Shown here one piece after another: positions 17,383 to 27,892 of a stretch of 64,000 bases of DNA. A program made the translations under genes and the position numbers. The stretch is taken from contig NZ_QBKB01000002.1 in assembly GCF_004137855.1 (NCBI RefSeq), positions 1,522,750-1,586,749 of the forward strand, written 5' to 3'. The DNA comes from Methanohalophilus profundi (GTDB lineage Archaea; Halobacteriota; Methanosarcinia; Methanosarcinales; Methanosarcinaceae). Position 1 is the stretch's first letter, and every line of letters begins with the position of its first letter. The notes beneath the pieces are model-generated. The model was not told the DNA's origin. It did no database searches and saw only the letters and a program-made list of their open reading frames with translations.

Positions 17383-20007
17383 TTGGATTATAGATTTTTT
17401 GATTTATGGGAAGATAACATTGCAATACTATCTCCAGACGGACTTATCACTTATACCAATGAAAGCTGGAAACAGTTTGCTCAAGAGAATGGGTTGAATT
17501 CTGCAGAATGTGGTGAAGGAATCAATTACCTGCAAATTTGTGATGAATCAACAGGCCAAAATTCAGATGAGGGTTCTATTGCATCAGAAGGAATCAGGGA
17601 GGTGATATCTGGAAAAAAGCCGATATTTAAAATTGAGTATCCATGCCACAATCCAGATGAAAGACGTTGGTTTTTACTGAAAGTTACACCACTCTCAAAC
17701 ACATATCCAACTGATGTTTTTCTACAACATATAGATATAACGGAAATTAAAGAAGCTGAATTGGCATTAAAGAAAAATCAAAACCAGTTAAAAAAAGCAC
17801 AATCTATAGGTAATACAGGCAGTTGGCAATTTGATTTCAATACTGGGACAATATCTGCTTCAGAAGAAGCATACAGAATATATGGCTTTGAGATGGATAA
17901 AGTATGTGGCATTAAAGAAATACAAAAAATACCTTTTCCTGAATACAGACCGATGCTGGATGAAGCACTGAATAAGCTTGTGAGCGGAGAAGGTGCATAC
18001 AATGTTGAATTCAAGATTAAACGGCAAAATGATGGTCGCATTGCCGATATACATTCAGTTGCAGAATATGATTCACAGGAAAATACTGTAACGGGTATTA
18101 TTAAGGACATTACTGCACAGAAAAAATATGAAGAAAAGATAAAGTTGTTCAAAACTATTTTTGACAATGCAAATTACGGAAGTGCAATTGCTGACCTTGA
18201 TGGAAATATCACTTACATAAATGATTATTTTGCAAAAATTCATGGATTTAAACCTGAGGAAGTAATTGGAGAAAATCTGTCTATTTTTCACGATGAAGAG
18301 CAAATGGTAGATGTAAAAAATACTATGAAACAAGTATTGGAAAATGGTTGGTATAATAATTTTGAATTCTGGCATACTCACAGAGATGGCACTACTTTTC
18401 CAATGTTGATGACTGCGACTGTTATAGAAGATGAACAACATATTCCTCAGTTTTTTGCTACTACAGCGATTGATATTACTGAAATAAAAGAGAAAGAAAA
18501 TGAATTGCGTAAAAGTGAATCAAAATTCAAAAATTACGTTAACAATGCTCCTGATGCAATTCTTATTACGGATGAAAATGATTTCTATGTAGATGTAAAC
18601 CCGGCTGCCTGCAAAATGACAGGTTACTCAAAGGATGAATTGATTGGAATGCACATTTTAGACAATTTACCACTTGAAATTCATTCATATGTAACCAATG
18701 AATTCAAAAAAGCAAAACAGAATAAAATAGCGGATATTGCAATTCCACATTTTACAAAATCTGGAGGCAAAAGATGGTGGAGAATTTCCGCTGTTAAATT
18801 AGCTGAAAATAGGGTGGTTGGATTTGCAAAAGATATTACTGAACGCAAAGAAGCAGAAGAGGAACTTCTCCATTTGCATAATCTGATGCGTTACATTATC
18901 GAGCATACCAACAGTGCCGTGGCCGTACATGACAGAAACTTGAATTACATTTACGTAAGTCAGCGCTATCTAGACGAATACAAATTAAATAAAAAAGAGG
19001 TTATTGGAAGGCATCATTTTGAGGTAATTCCTAATTTGCCACAAAAATGGCGGGATGTACATCAAAGGGTACTTAAAGGTGAAATTGTAAGAGCCGACCG
19101 TGACTCCTATTATAGAACAGATGGCATAATGGAATGGACACGTTGGCATTGCATTCCATGGTATGACAAAGGAGGTTCTATCGGAGGAATAATTGTTTAT
19201 ACTGAAATTATTACTGACCAAGTAGAAAAAGAAGAAAAACTGAATGAAATTAATCAACAACTTGAAGATGCTGTCCTTAAATCCAATGAACTGGCAGTTC
19301 AGGCCCAGCATGCAGATAAAACCAAAAGTGAATTTCTGGCAAACATGAGTCATGAGCTGCGTACACCTCTAAACTCAGTAATAGGTTTTTCCGATGTGTT
19401 ACTGGAAGGGCTTAAAGGAGAACTTCGGGATTCACAAAAGAAATATGTCTCCAATATTAACAAAAGTGGTAGTCATCTTCTCAATCTTCTCAATGATATT
19501 CTTGATATCTCAAAAATAGAATCAGGAAAAATAGAACCTGTTTATGAGGACGTTAATCTGTCTACCATTTTCTCAGAGACAGAATCTATAATTTCACCCC
19601 AAGCAAATAACAAATCCATTGCTCTTAAAATTGAAAAGCCACTATATGATTTGGAAATCCGGGCTGATAAGCGCCAGATAAAACAGGTGATTTACAATCT
19701 TTTAAGCAACGCCATAAAATTCACTCCTGAAGAAGGGACTGTTTTACTGAGTGCAAATGAAACTGGTGAAGGATGGATTGAGGTAGAGGTAAAAGATACG
19801 GGCATAGGTATCCCTGAAGATAAGTTAGAAGAAATATTCAATCTTTTCATGCAGGTGGATGCATCAACATCCCGTAAATATGGAGGTGCAGGCTTGGGAC
19901 TTGGAATTGCCAAAAAGATTGTTGAAATGCATGGCGGAGAGTTATGGGTTGAGAGTGAAGTTGGAGTAGGCAGCACTTTTAAATTTACGATACCGATAAA
20001 AAAGTAA
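17383..20007 (+). CDS. Cytoplasmic five-PAS sensor histidine kinase
   Basis: 874 residues from TTG 17383. There is no membrane segment. PAS-like domains sit near residues 10-120, 135-240 (IGNTGSWQFD), 260-370 (FDNANYGSAIADLDGNITYIN), 380-490 (NNAPDAILITDEN) and 505-620 (YIIEHTNSAVAVHDRN). A short coiled-coil leads to HisKA with [21 protein letters not shown] (phospho-His) and HATPase_c with [15 protein letters not shown] and GAGLGLGIAKKI. The signal is internal, possibly redox or a small ligand. No response regulator is adjacent. Its kinase core closely resembles that of the kinase at 60.5 kb. Confidence 0.85.
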   Translation: MDYRFFDLWEDNIAILSPDGLITYTNESWKQFAQENGLNSAECGEGINYLQICDESTGQNSDEGSIASEGIREVISGKKPIFKIEYPCHNPDERRWFLLKVTPLSNTYPTDVFLQHIDITEIKEAELALKKNQNQLKKAQSIGNTGSWQFDFNTGTISASEEAYRIYGFEMDKVCGIKEIQKIPFPEYRPMLDEALNKLVSGEGAYNVEFKIKRQNDGRIADIHSVAEYDSQENTVTGIIKDITAQKKYEEKIKLFKTIFDNANYGSAIADLDGNITYINDYFAKIHGFKPEEVIGENLSIFHDEEQMVDVKNTMKQVLENGWYNNFEFWHTHRDGTTFPMLMTATVIEDEQHIPQFFATTAIDITEIKEKENELRKSESKFKNYVNNAPDAILITDENDFYVDVNPAACKMTGYSKDELIGMHILDNLPLEIHSYVTNEFKKAKQNKIADIAIPHFTKSGGKRWWRISAVKLAENRVVGFAKDITERKEAEEELLHLHNLMRYIIEHTNSAVAVHDRNLNYIYVSQRYLDEYKLNKKEVIGRHHFEVIPNLPQKWRDVHQRVLKGEIVRADRDSYYRTDGIMEWTRWHCIPWYDKGGSIGGIIVYTEIITDQVEKEEKLNEINQQLEDAVLKSNELAVQAQHADKTKSEFLANMSHELRTPLNSVIGFSDVLLEGLKGELRDSQKKYVSNINKSGSHLLNLLNDILDISKIESGKIEPVYEDVNLSTIFSETESIISPQANNKSIALKIEKPLYDLEIRADKRQIKQVIYNLLSNAIKFTPEEGTVLLSANETGEGWIEVEVKDTGIGIPEDKLEEIFNLFMQVDASTSRKYGGAGLGLGIAKKIVEMHGGELWVESEVGVGSTFKFTIPIKK

Positions 20008-20319
20008 AAAAGGTGAGCAGTAAAATATCACCCAAGTTCAGATTCAGTTTCAAAATCTCAACTACAACACTACACTTGCATACGAGTAAATATAAAATAT
20101 AATTGTATAAGCATTTTTTTGTTTCATATATTCTTTCTATTTTATTAATTGGAGGTGAATCGATTCTGCTTTTTTTCGGAAATGTATACTTTACATAATT
20201 AAATAAATTGTAAACATTAGTAAGCCGCAAAATAGCGATTTCACTCATATTTATAACGTATTGTTGACAATACTGTATTAAGAATTTACGTATCTGTACA
20301 AGGTAAACAGTGATTGTCA
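20008..20319. other. AT-rich gap after the PAS kinase
   Basis: About 310 bases with long A/T tracts and no supported gene. A GGAGGTGA at 20151-20158 looks like a ribosome site but leads to no meaningful frame. Confidence 0.4.
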
Positions 20320-20740
20320 TGAGTGGTTTAATTTCCTACCAAACGAAAGACCTTGTTCTCCAGGAACAAGTTGACTATTTGACTATCGATGAATACAACG
20401 CTCTTTTGCAGGCAGTGGAAAACATGATTCCCGTTTTTCCTACATTGATCTTGATATCGAGGTAGAGAATGTCGGTTCTGCAAAAGCCGAAGATGTCATT
20501 ATTTACACTGGTCTCGAAGCCACGCAGGAGGGCATGGTCTGGGACCAGGTTGCAAGCGACCAGGTTGCAAGCGACCAGATCCCGGAAATTGATGTGGATA
20601 AAGCAGTCTCTTATGAGATTTCGAATTTGAAGGTTCCTGTGGGTGAGACGTATCGGATCGGAATCCGGGTTGCGGGGTCAAATACTGGTGTGGAGTATGT
20701 CTACAGTGATTGCATGTTTCCTGACAGGGAATTTCAATAA
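20320..20740 (+). pseudogene. CARDB-like beta-sandwich protein, frameshifted
   Basis: ATG 20320 opens MSGLISYQTKDLVLQEQVDYL and ends early at TAG 20467. One base inserted in the A4 at 20419-20422 rejoins it to FSYIDLDIEVENVGSAKAED and on to 20740, about 139 residues. The second part resembles CARDB/cell-surface beta domains (VENVGSAKAEDVIIYTG, VPVGETYRIGIRVAG). No signal peptide is present, so it may be the end of a larger surface protein. A 15-base tandem duplication lies inside. Confidence 0.5.
20549..20578 (+). repeat. 15-bp tandem duplication in the CARDB-like frame
   Basis: GTTGCAAGCGACCAG occurs twice head to tail, and a GACCAG half-unit precedes it. Each unit adds VASDQ, giving DQVASDQVASDQ. 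It keeps frame. Confidence 0.85.
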
Positions 20741-20977
20741 TTTCTTTTTCGAAGATGGCAGAACCCACACTTACAATCGTGGCTCTTTCCTCGACAACAG
20801 CAATCCCCTAATCATTGGAATACCCATCGAAAGTTGCTGAATGTCTATATAATCCCGCTTTTCCTGTTTCATTTCACCAAAAAGGGTTTCATTTTCCTGA
20901 AATAGGGATGTGCTGTGGTAAAAAAAAGGATGTTCTAATGAAAGTATTGGAGTTTGGGGATTAGTAAAATATTGTGG

Positions 20978-21052
20978 TGGGCCTAACCGGATTCGAACCG
21001 GTGATCGCTCGGTTATGAGCCGAGCGCTCTAACCAGACTAAGCTATAGGCCC
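20978..21052 (-). tRNA. tRNA-Met (CAT)
   Basis: 75-base cloverleaf on the minus strand. The acceptor is GGGCCTA/TAGGCCC, anticodon stem CTCGG/CCGAG, loop CTCATAA with anticodon CAT. The discriminator A is followed by an encoded CCA (20975-20977). Whether it is elongator Met or the Ile tRNA with modified CAT cannot be settled by eye. Confidence 0.9.
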
Positions 21053-21072
21053 ATAGAAAATGATGAAAGGAG

Positions 21073-21145
21073 CGCCGCCAACAGGGCTCGAACCTGTGAC
21101 ATCCTGGTTAACAGCCAGACACTCTACCAACTGAGTTATGGCGGC
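21073..21145 (-). tRNA. tRNA-Asn (GTT)
   Basis: 73-base cloverleaf on the minus strand with acceptor GCCGCCA/TGGCGGC, anticodon loop CTGTTAA (GTT) and T arm ACAGGTTCGAGCCCTGT. It lies 20 bases upstream of tRNA-Met in the transcription direction, so the two are probably one transcript. Confidence 0.93.
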
Positions 21146-21239
21146 ACGTTGCATGCGACTTGTCGCGAGCGCTTCTAATGCATTAATCTGATTTAAACTT
21201 TTGCATGACGGCGGCAAAAAGGGGTTACATCAGAGGATT

Positions 21240-22268
21240 TTACAGGTAACCCCCGTATTTACCAGAGATCGGAATGGCTGCACCACAGTATTCACAATTG
21301 TTATCCTCTGTCAGATGACTTTCTTCCACATCAAAAACACCCCTGCCTATAATCATATTACCGCAGCAAGGGCAGAACGTATGCTCATATTTAGAGGACA
21401 TAACATTGCCCAGATATACATATTCCAGTCCTTCCTCAGTTGCTATTTCATGGGCCAGGTTGAGAGTCTCAACAGGTGTTGGAGGGACATTCTGGAGTTT
21501 ATAGTTTGGATGAAAACGTGTGAAATGAACCGGTGTTTCTTTACCCAGGTTTTCCACTACCCATCGGGAAACATCCCTCAATTCATCCCTTGAATCATTG
21601 AATGTGGGAATCACCAGATACACCACCTCCACATGCATTCCCAGTTCACGGGCCAGTTTGGCTGAATCGAGAACGGGTTGCAAATGGGCAGAAGAAAGTT
21701 CATGATAGAACTTTTCTGTAAACGCCTTGATATCCACCCTGAAAGCATCCAGATAAGGGGCTATATGCTTCAATGCCTCTGGTGTGATATAGCCGTTAGT
21801 CACATAAACCGTGGCCAGGCCTGCTTCCTTGGCAAGTTTTGCACTGTCATAGGTATATTCATACCATATAGTCGGCTCATTATAGGTCCAGGCAATACTC
21901 TTGCAACCTGCTGCAACAGCCCGCTCGATTGCCTGCTCAGGGGTAATTTCCACCGATTGTGCTTCATCCAGGCTAACCTGTGAGATGGTCCAGTTCTGGC
22001 AATATTTACAGCGGAAATTACAGCCAATAGTTCCAAGTGAATAGGAGTAAGTGCCCGGATAGAAATGGAATAAAGGCTTCTTTTCGATAGGATCAACGGC
22101 TTCACTTGAAACCGTATTATAGATCAGGCTATACAGTTTCCCTTCCTTATTCTGTCGTACCCTGCAAATACCGGTTTTGCCTTCTGCTATACGACACCTG
22201 TGATTACATAAATTGCAACGTACCTTTTTATCTTCAAGTTGCTCATAGAACATAGCTTCTTTTAACAA
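21240..22268 (-). CDS. amrS: AmmeMemoRadiSam system radical SAM enzyme (AmrS)
   Basis: 342 residues. The N-terminus has a zinc-like motif VRCNLCNHRCRIAEG and GICRVRQN. The radical SAM cluster site is GCNFRCKYCQNW. The C-terminus adds HTFCPCCGNMII and CEYCGAAIP, two further Cys pairs. These match the archaeal AmrS family, which is associated with MEMO and AMMECR1 proteins; its substrate is unknown. TTG 22268 is supported by GGGGG seven bases upstream; ATG 22253 is the alternative. A MEMO gene is at 32.1 kb. Confidence 0.88.
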   Translation of the reverse strand: MLKEAMFYEQLEDKKVRCNLCNHRCRIAEGKTGICRVRQNKEGKLYSLIYNTVSSEAVDPIEKKPLFHFYPGTYSYSLGTIGCNFRCKYCQNWTISQVSLDEAQSVEITPEQAIERAVAAGCKSIAWTYNEPTIWYEYTYDSAKLAKEAGLATVYVTNGYITPEALKHIAPYLDAFRVDIKAFTEKFYHELSSAHLQPVLDSAKLARELGMHVEVVYLVIPTFNDSRDELRDVSRWVVENLGKETPVHFTRFHPNYKLQNVPPTPVETLNLAHEIATEEGLEYVYLGNVMSSKYEHTFCPCCGNMIIGRGVFDVEESHLTEDNNCEYCGAAIPISGKYGGYL

Positions 22269-22325
22269 ACTTATACCCCCATTTAACTGGTACTTTGAAC
22301 GATAAAAAAACTATCTGCCAATAGC

Positions 22326-23201
22326 TTAGAATGTTCCAACCTTTGCATCCACTGTTGCCTTTTGAAGATAAAATCGATATTGTCATCTGATGAATTTAAA
22401 TTGAAGATTACATAATCTTCGCCTTCATCAACATTATAGTCGCTGGGGGAAGCAAGATCTGCATCTTCAGCAGAGTCATTCAGATATTTCGCCCATGCTG
22501 AAGGATAACTGGTATTCATAGAAATTGTAAGGTTGGTAAGGGACTTATTTTCAAACTCTTCAATCCAATCATTACTTGTAAGTTTTATTTCTTCAATACC
22601 GTTGCTGGTGATAACTACCCTATCCCCGGCAATTTCCATTAAAGTTAAATCAACTAATAGGGATCCAGATTGGTTTTCAATTGAAATGGATGGATCCAGT
22701 TTCATAAGGGATCTTTCCCTTTGTGACACGATCACAGCACCGTTTTCATAGGTAAAGGTTTGGTCAACATAATAACCATTATTTGAAGAATAACGAATGT
22801 TTCCAGATGTATAGTTGCCAGGTGATATGTTAGAGCCTGAGGAGTTTGTTCCTGTAATATTTATCTTATAAATACCATCATTCACCGACAGTACGCCACT
22901 TGATTTGGTGGGACCCACGATGGGAATATCTCCTCCTCCCATCTTGATGGGTACGCTCAAAGAAATAGTGCTATTTTCATCAAGGGAACTGGCAAGGGAA
23001 AGCATATCGCCCGGGCTTTAACTGGGACATGTCATCATAGACATCATCCATATGGGCTTTTTCAGCATCTGCTTTCCATTCAGGTATGTAATGAGCATTA
23101 AAGACAGCCAGTACTGTCACGAAAAGGCCCAGTAAAAGGACAAATGAAACTACTGTTGATACTGCAGATTCGGATTTGAAAAACTGTTTCACTGAATTCA
23201 T
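22326..23201 (-). pseudogene. Type IV pilin-like exported protein, two frameshifts
   Basis: The N-terminus MNSVKQFFKSESAVSTVVSFVLLL has a positive leader and a hydrophobic helix like archaeal pilins (SxAVS start). The first frame stops early. Adding a base at T3 23017-23019 rejoins it to GDMLSLASSLDENSTISL. Near the end, adding one at T4 22360-22363 gives the natural finish KATVDAKVGTF with stop at 22326; without it the frame runs on to 22283. The repaired protein is about 290 residues, rich in Asn/Ser/Thr. It follows the TadC and ATPase genes, so it is a likely substrate. Confidence 0.7.
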
Positions 23202-23238
23202 ATAGTTCCATTACTCCTGATTAAATGTTTATCCTGTT

Positions 23239-25145
23239 TTAGATGAATTGTGTAAAGGTGATATAAGATATCAATACCAGGAAGAGTGAATGTTTCACGC
23301 CAGATAAAACACTACCTGATCCCATCTTCCCGGCAACCAGCCCGGAACACACGCCCTGTATAAGGGAGGCATGGAAGAAAAGCAATATATAGGCTTCCAT
23401 GTCAAATTGAATATTCAGGGGCATACCTGCCACTGCATCTCCTGCAGAAGAGGGTACTTCCGGAAGGAAGTATGCAGCAAGCACATAAACAATGAAAAGA
23501 AACACCAGAAATGCGATATAGACTATGAATACATATACTGTCATTTCAGCGGAGCGTTCCTTTTTAAGCTGATTCTGCATTTCGGCTTCTGATGCAGCTA
23601 TGTTGAGTACACTGATAACATCGCTTGTCGATTCGCTGGCCCTTATGATAAATGTAATAATTCGACTGTTAAATTCAGTCCTGACCCTGTATTCAAACTT
23701 TTGAGAACTTCCTCAAGATTGCCACCCCAGGAAAGATGGGAAGCCATTCTTTTAATTTCCGTATTCAAGACTCCGATTTTTGAACGTGACACCAGGGATA
23801 TTGCGCTGGAGAGGCGAATTCCTGCTTCATTGATACTTGCAAGTTTTTTCAAGAACTCAGGCATTTCACTTTCAACTTTTGAAACCCATCTTCTCTTTGC
23901 TTCATAAAATACAATAAAAGGAACACTTGTGATGAAAAATGCAAACACAATGTAATCATCGATTGCAGCAGCTGTCTCTACATTGATGTAACTTAAACTT
24001 ATGCTTGAAAAATCAAGTGCTGACAATATGGCCAGGTTTTCCCGGATGCCATATAATATACAGATCAGGCCTGCAGGAATACTCAATATTAAAGAATAAT
24101 GAGGTTTGCTGGTCAACCACTTAAAAGGATTGGTAACCTTATCAATAATATTATTTATCCTGTAGTACCTGGAAATTTTCTTCAACATCTTTTCATCGAT
24201 AGTTGAATATTCATTAACCCTGACACCATCAAATTCATTGAGAATCTGCTGTGAAGTCTGAATACTTTTTCTTTCCAGGTTATCCGATATTGTGGATAAG
24301 AAAACTATGAATAAAACTGTGCCTATCGGTATGAGGATATAAACTAAAGTGTACAGTACGTCTAATGAATTCGATCCCATAAAGCCCAATACGATAAGTA
24401 TCGTTATGAGAAAAACAGGACCGACTACGAATACTGTAATATAAACTTCCGCAAGTATTGCAAGTGTTTCAAGGAAGGTCTTTTGTTCCCTGCTTGCAAG
24501 AAAACGATATTGTTCACTTTTATTTTTGAGATATGAAGTAACATCTCCGCCACTGGAAATAATTGAGAGCATGCTATCCAGCAAATTCTTATATTTTTCA
24601 GAGGGGGAATTGTCATTTGCATTTTTCAGTGCTGTGAGCATGTCATAGCCAAAGTATTCCATGTCCCTGATGATGTATCCGAATTCATCTGCAGCGATTC
24701 CATAAATATGCCTCTGCTGGCTTAAAGATTTAAATATATCAAAAAGGCTCATCCCCCCGCCCTTGCTCAATGCGTACAGGTATGCTGTAGCATGGGTTAA
24801 TGATTGGTCAAGGTAAGCCTTGCGAGTACTTGCCCAGAGGGTTGGGAGTTTCATCTGGATATTAAACAGAATCGTGGAAAATAACAGGGCCACAATAAAG
24901 GATGATAGAATAGCAATTATGTACATATCATCGATGATGGATATATCAAAAAGCTCGAAAAGGCGCGATGCAATAAAATAAAATATAATACCTGTGATGA
25001 AAAAAGAAATCAGGGAATAGAAATATCCTGTTGATATATACTGATCTGCAGGAATAGCAAAACGTGCACTTTTCAGGGAATGATATAATCTCGGATACTC
25101 ATCTTTTTTTTTGGAATGCATGTTTGCCGAATAACCTGTATGCAA
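23239..25145 (-). pseudogene. TadC/FlaJ-like pilus membrane platform, frameshifted
   Basis: The first 500-codon frame ends at 23643. In the other frame the sequence continues as KFEYRVRTEFNSRIITFIIRAS and then MQNQLKKERSAEMTVYVFIVY to a stop at 23239. Restoring one base in T4 at 23699-23702 gives about 635 residues. There are many membrane helices in two repeated T2SF halves, with FLKKLASINEAGIRLSSAIS typical of archaeal FlaJ-type proteins. It anchors the ATPase and pilin assembly. The start could be ATG 25121. The upstream ATPase gene is 24 bases away. Confidence 0.85.
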
Positions 25146-25169
25146 TATCCTGAAAAGGCATCATCAAAA

Positions 25170-26816
25170 TCACCTTTCCTGCTGCAGCAGGTCTACAAGA
25201 GCATCATTTTCAATTGCATCCAGCACTATTTCAGGAGATGTCGCATAGGTATTCACCAGTAGTGAAATACTTATGTAATCTCTGATATCATGATCCAGAA
25301 GATATTCCAGGATCATATGGCGATTCTGCGTTTCTTCCCGCAATTTTTGAGGAGACCAACCTTTCTTCTGTACGATGAGTTTTAATACATTGGATTGGCC
25401 ATGGTGGAAAAATTCATCCTTGGTAGAATCCCACTGGTATAATTCATTGATTCTTATATCTCCGCTTTTAGGATCACTTCCTGTAAATTCGACAAGACTG
25501 TCCAGTCTGCGTACTCTTTTATCATCCAGGTACACCTGTCTTTCTATACAGAGGATGTCAAGGGACTGGAGCATTACATGCGGTACATTGATAGGTTCAT
25601 TTTCAAGTCTGTTAACCACCGTCTGCACATCACCCGCATGCATCGTGGAATAGGTTGTATGCCCCGTTGAAAGGGCCTGGAAAAGTGTAAGGGCTTCCTT
25701 GCCTCTGACTTCTCCTACAATCAGGTATTCTGGTCTCTGGCGCAGAGCAGATTTGAGAAGGTCATACATTGAAATTTCTCCCGCTCCACTTCTGCTTATG
25801 GAATCCCTGGTAACACCTGCTATCCAGTTGTCATGGTACATCATGATTTCCCTGGTATCCTCGATAGACACTATTTTGGAAAGCGGCGGTATGAACAATG
25901 AGATCGCGTTAAGCATTGTGGTTTTACCCGAAGCCGTTCCTCCTGCAAAAATGGCACTGAAACCGTTTTCAATTGCCAGCCAGAAGTATACCATCATTTC
26001 CAGATTACAGGTTCCGAAATTGATAAGATCTACAGGAGTAATCGGGTCTCCCCTGAATTTACGCACATTAAAAGAACTGCCCCTGGTAGTAATTTCCTTA
26101 CCCAGGGTAGCCTGCAGTCTCGATCCGTCGTTAAGAGTAGCATCAACAAGCGGTTCACTTACTGAGATGTGTTTTCCTGATCGCTGACAGAGAGTGATCA
26201 CAAAAGAGTTAAGTTTATCTTCAGTATACGAAATATTTGTTTCTATATTTAGATATTTTCGATGATAAAGATATATGGGAATATCTATCCCATCACATGA
26301 AATATCTTCAATATCAGAATCCATCATAAGAGGATTAATTTTTCCAAATCCCAGAAAATTTCGCCTCAGGTAGTAAAGGATCCTGTATTTAGAAGAAACA
26401 TCCAGGGGAATATGGTAACGTTTGAAAAGGGAAAGTGCCTTTGAAACAAGGATAATATCTCTATCTGCATTGGCACACGGTGTTTCATCGATTGTGAGAA
26501 CGTCTTTCAGATCGTTATAGGTGCGCTCCAGAATATCTTTCTCATACACAGAAAGTGAAGGTTCTACAACCACATAACGGTATATACCCAGTCTTTTGAG
26601 AATGCTTACGAATACATAGGGCTCATCGACCCAATAGCGTTCAGTTTCCTCATAACCTTCTGGAATTTCAAAATCTACCAGATCACCATGGAGATCAGGC
26701 TCATAAGCAGGTAGTGTTTCAGGGTTCCCTTTCCAAAACTGTAATTTATCAAGAAAAGATCTATTATATAAGCATGCCTGATTATACTCCTCTATCCTAT
26801 GCGCCAAGTCTTTCAT
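25170..26816 (-). CDS. Type II/IV secretion ATPase (VirB11/FlaI family)
   Basis: 548 residues. It powers assembly of the pilus-like structure. Motifs: Walker A FAGGTASGKTTMLNAI, Asp box VSIEDTREI, Walker B YLIVGEVRGKEA, and His box STGHTTYSTMHAGD. The N-terminal region (residues 1-160) is typical of archaeal homologues, and SEPLVDATLNDGSRLQAT precedes the nucleotide domain. The start is ATG 26816 with AAGGAGA upstream. It heads the operon ATPase-TadC-pilin-like. No prepilin peptidase gene is in the window. Confidence 0.92.
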   Translation of the reverse strand: MKDLAHRIEEYNQACLYNRSFLDKLQFWKGNPETLPAYEPDLHGDLVDFEIPEGYEETERYWVDEPYVFVSILKRLGIYRYVVVEPSLSVYEKDILERTYNDLKDVLTIDETPCANADRDIILVSKALSLFKRYHIPLDVSSKYRILYYLRRNFLGFGKINPLMMDSDIEDISCDGIDIPIYLYHRKYLNIETNISYTEDKLNSFVITLCQRSGKHISVSEPLVDATLNDGSRLQATLGKEITTRGSSFNVRKFRGDPITPVDLINFGTCNLEMMVYFWLAIENGFSAIFAGGTASGKTTMLNAISLFIPPLSKIVSIEDTREIMMYHDNWIAGVTRDSISRSGAGEISMYDLLKSALRQRPEYLIVGEVRGKEALTLFQALSTGHTTYSTMHAGDVQTVVNRLENEPINVPHVMLQSLDILCIERQVYLDDKRVRRLDSLVEFTGSDPKSGDIRINELYQWDSTKDEFFHHGQSNVLKLIVQKKGWSPQKLREETQNRHMILEYLLDHDIRDYISISLLVNTYATSPEIVLDAIENDALVDLLQQER

Positions 26817-26898
26817 ACCATTCTCCTTGAAAGAATAAAGTATAACTCAGGTTACTATTGGAAGAATAATATATATATAAATTTTCACAAAATGATGG

Positions 26899-27864
26899 TC
26901 AGTATTCCCTACTGACCATATAATCGGCAATTTCAATCAATGTTTCTTTAGCCGGAGAATCTTCCAGCAAGCCAAGTTTGCTTTTCCCATCCTCAAGATA
27001 GTTATCAGCCATTTCCCTGACATAGGCAAGGGTTCCTGATTCTTCCAGTTTTGCGACTGTATTGTTGATCTCATCCTGTGTCGCATCAGCTTTGCCAAAG
27101 CATTCCAGTTCAACGCCATTATTCAGGGCATGAAGTGCAATAAGGGTCTTTTTGCCTTCTTTCAGGTCACTACCTCTTGATTTACCTAGAATTTCCTCCG
27201 GAGTAACCAGATCGATAACATCATCATGTATCTGAAAACTTATACCTGTAAGACGGCCGAATTCATACATTGCATCAGCAACTTCATCGGATGCCCCGCC
27301 AAGGATAGCACCCACTTTGGCAGCAGCACCATAAAGCACAGATGTTTTGTTTTCTATCATTTCCAGATATTCGGCCACATCCACAACATCCCTTTTTTCG
27401 AAATCAACATCCAGCCATTGCCCCTCACATATTTCGGTACAGGTACGAGACAATAAGGCCACACACTTGAGTAATTTCTGTGGATCGGCATCCATTTTTG
27501 AAATGATCTCAAAGGCACGGGAATAAAGGGTGTCACCGGCCAGAATTGCTCCTGCAGTGCCCCATTTTACATGAAGTGCCGGCATTCCGCGGCGAATATC
27601 ATCCCGATCCATAATATCATCGTGTATAAGTGTGAAATTATGGATCAGTTCAAGGGCAACCGCAGCAGGAAGCACGGAATCAGAATCGCCACCCACTGCT
27701 TCAGCGGAAAGCATGAGGACTGCCGGGCGAAGTCTTTTCCCTCCGGCATCCGGAAGGTACCGCGTTGCACGGTACAATTCCTCCGGGTGGTCAATGGGCA
27801 AAAATTCCTGTATAGATTCATCGACCAGATCACTGCGTTTTTTTAATTCATCAATTAAATCCAT
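26899..27864 (-). CDS. idsA: Geranylgeranyl diphosphate synthase
   Basis: 321 residues from ATG 27864 (MDLIDELKKRSD) with GGTTGGG upstream; the earlier start at 27903 overlaps RNase J. It condenses IPP units to the C15/C20 prenyl diphosphates for archaeal lipids. The first aspartate-rich motif is HDDIMDRDD and the second is IHDDVIDLVTPEE. It ends the mevalonate operon, so lipid precursors are made by consecutive genes. Confidence 0.93.
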   Translation of the reverse strand: MDLIDELKKRSDLVDESIQEFLPIDHPEELYRATRYLPDAGGKRLRPAVLMLSAEAVGGDSDSVLPAAVALELIHNFTLIHDDIMDRDDIRRGMPALHVKWGTAGAILAGDTLYSRAFEIISKMDADPQKLLKCVALLSRTCTEICEGQWLDVDFEKRDVVDVAEYLEMIENKTSVLYGAAAKVGAILGGASDEVADAMYEFGRLTGISFQIHDDVIDLVTPEEILGKSRGSDLKEGKKTLIALHALNNGVELECFGKADATQDEINNTVAKLEESGTLAYVREMADNYLEDGKSKLGLLEDSPAKETLIEIADYMVSREY

Positions 27865-27892
27865 ATTATCCCAACCAATTATGATTGCAGGT

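Noticed and set aside
11288-20977. Integrated element using tRNA-Thr as attachment site
   Set aside because: No second copy of the tRNA 3' end and no integrase were seen, so only an accessory region is claimed.
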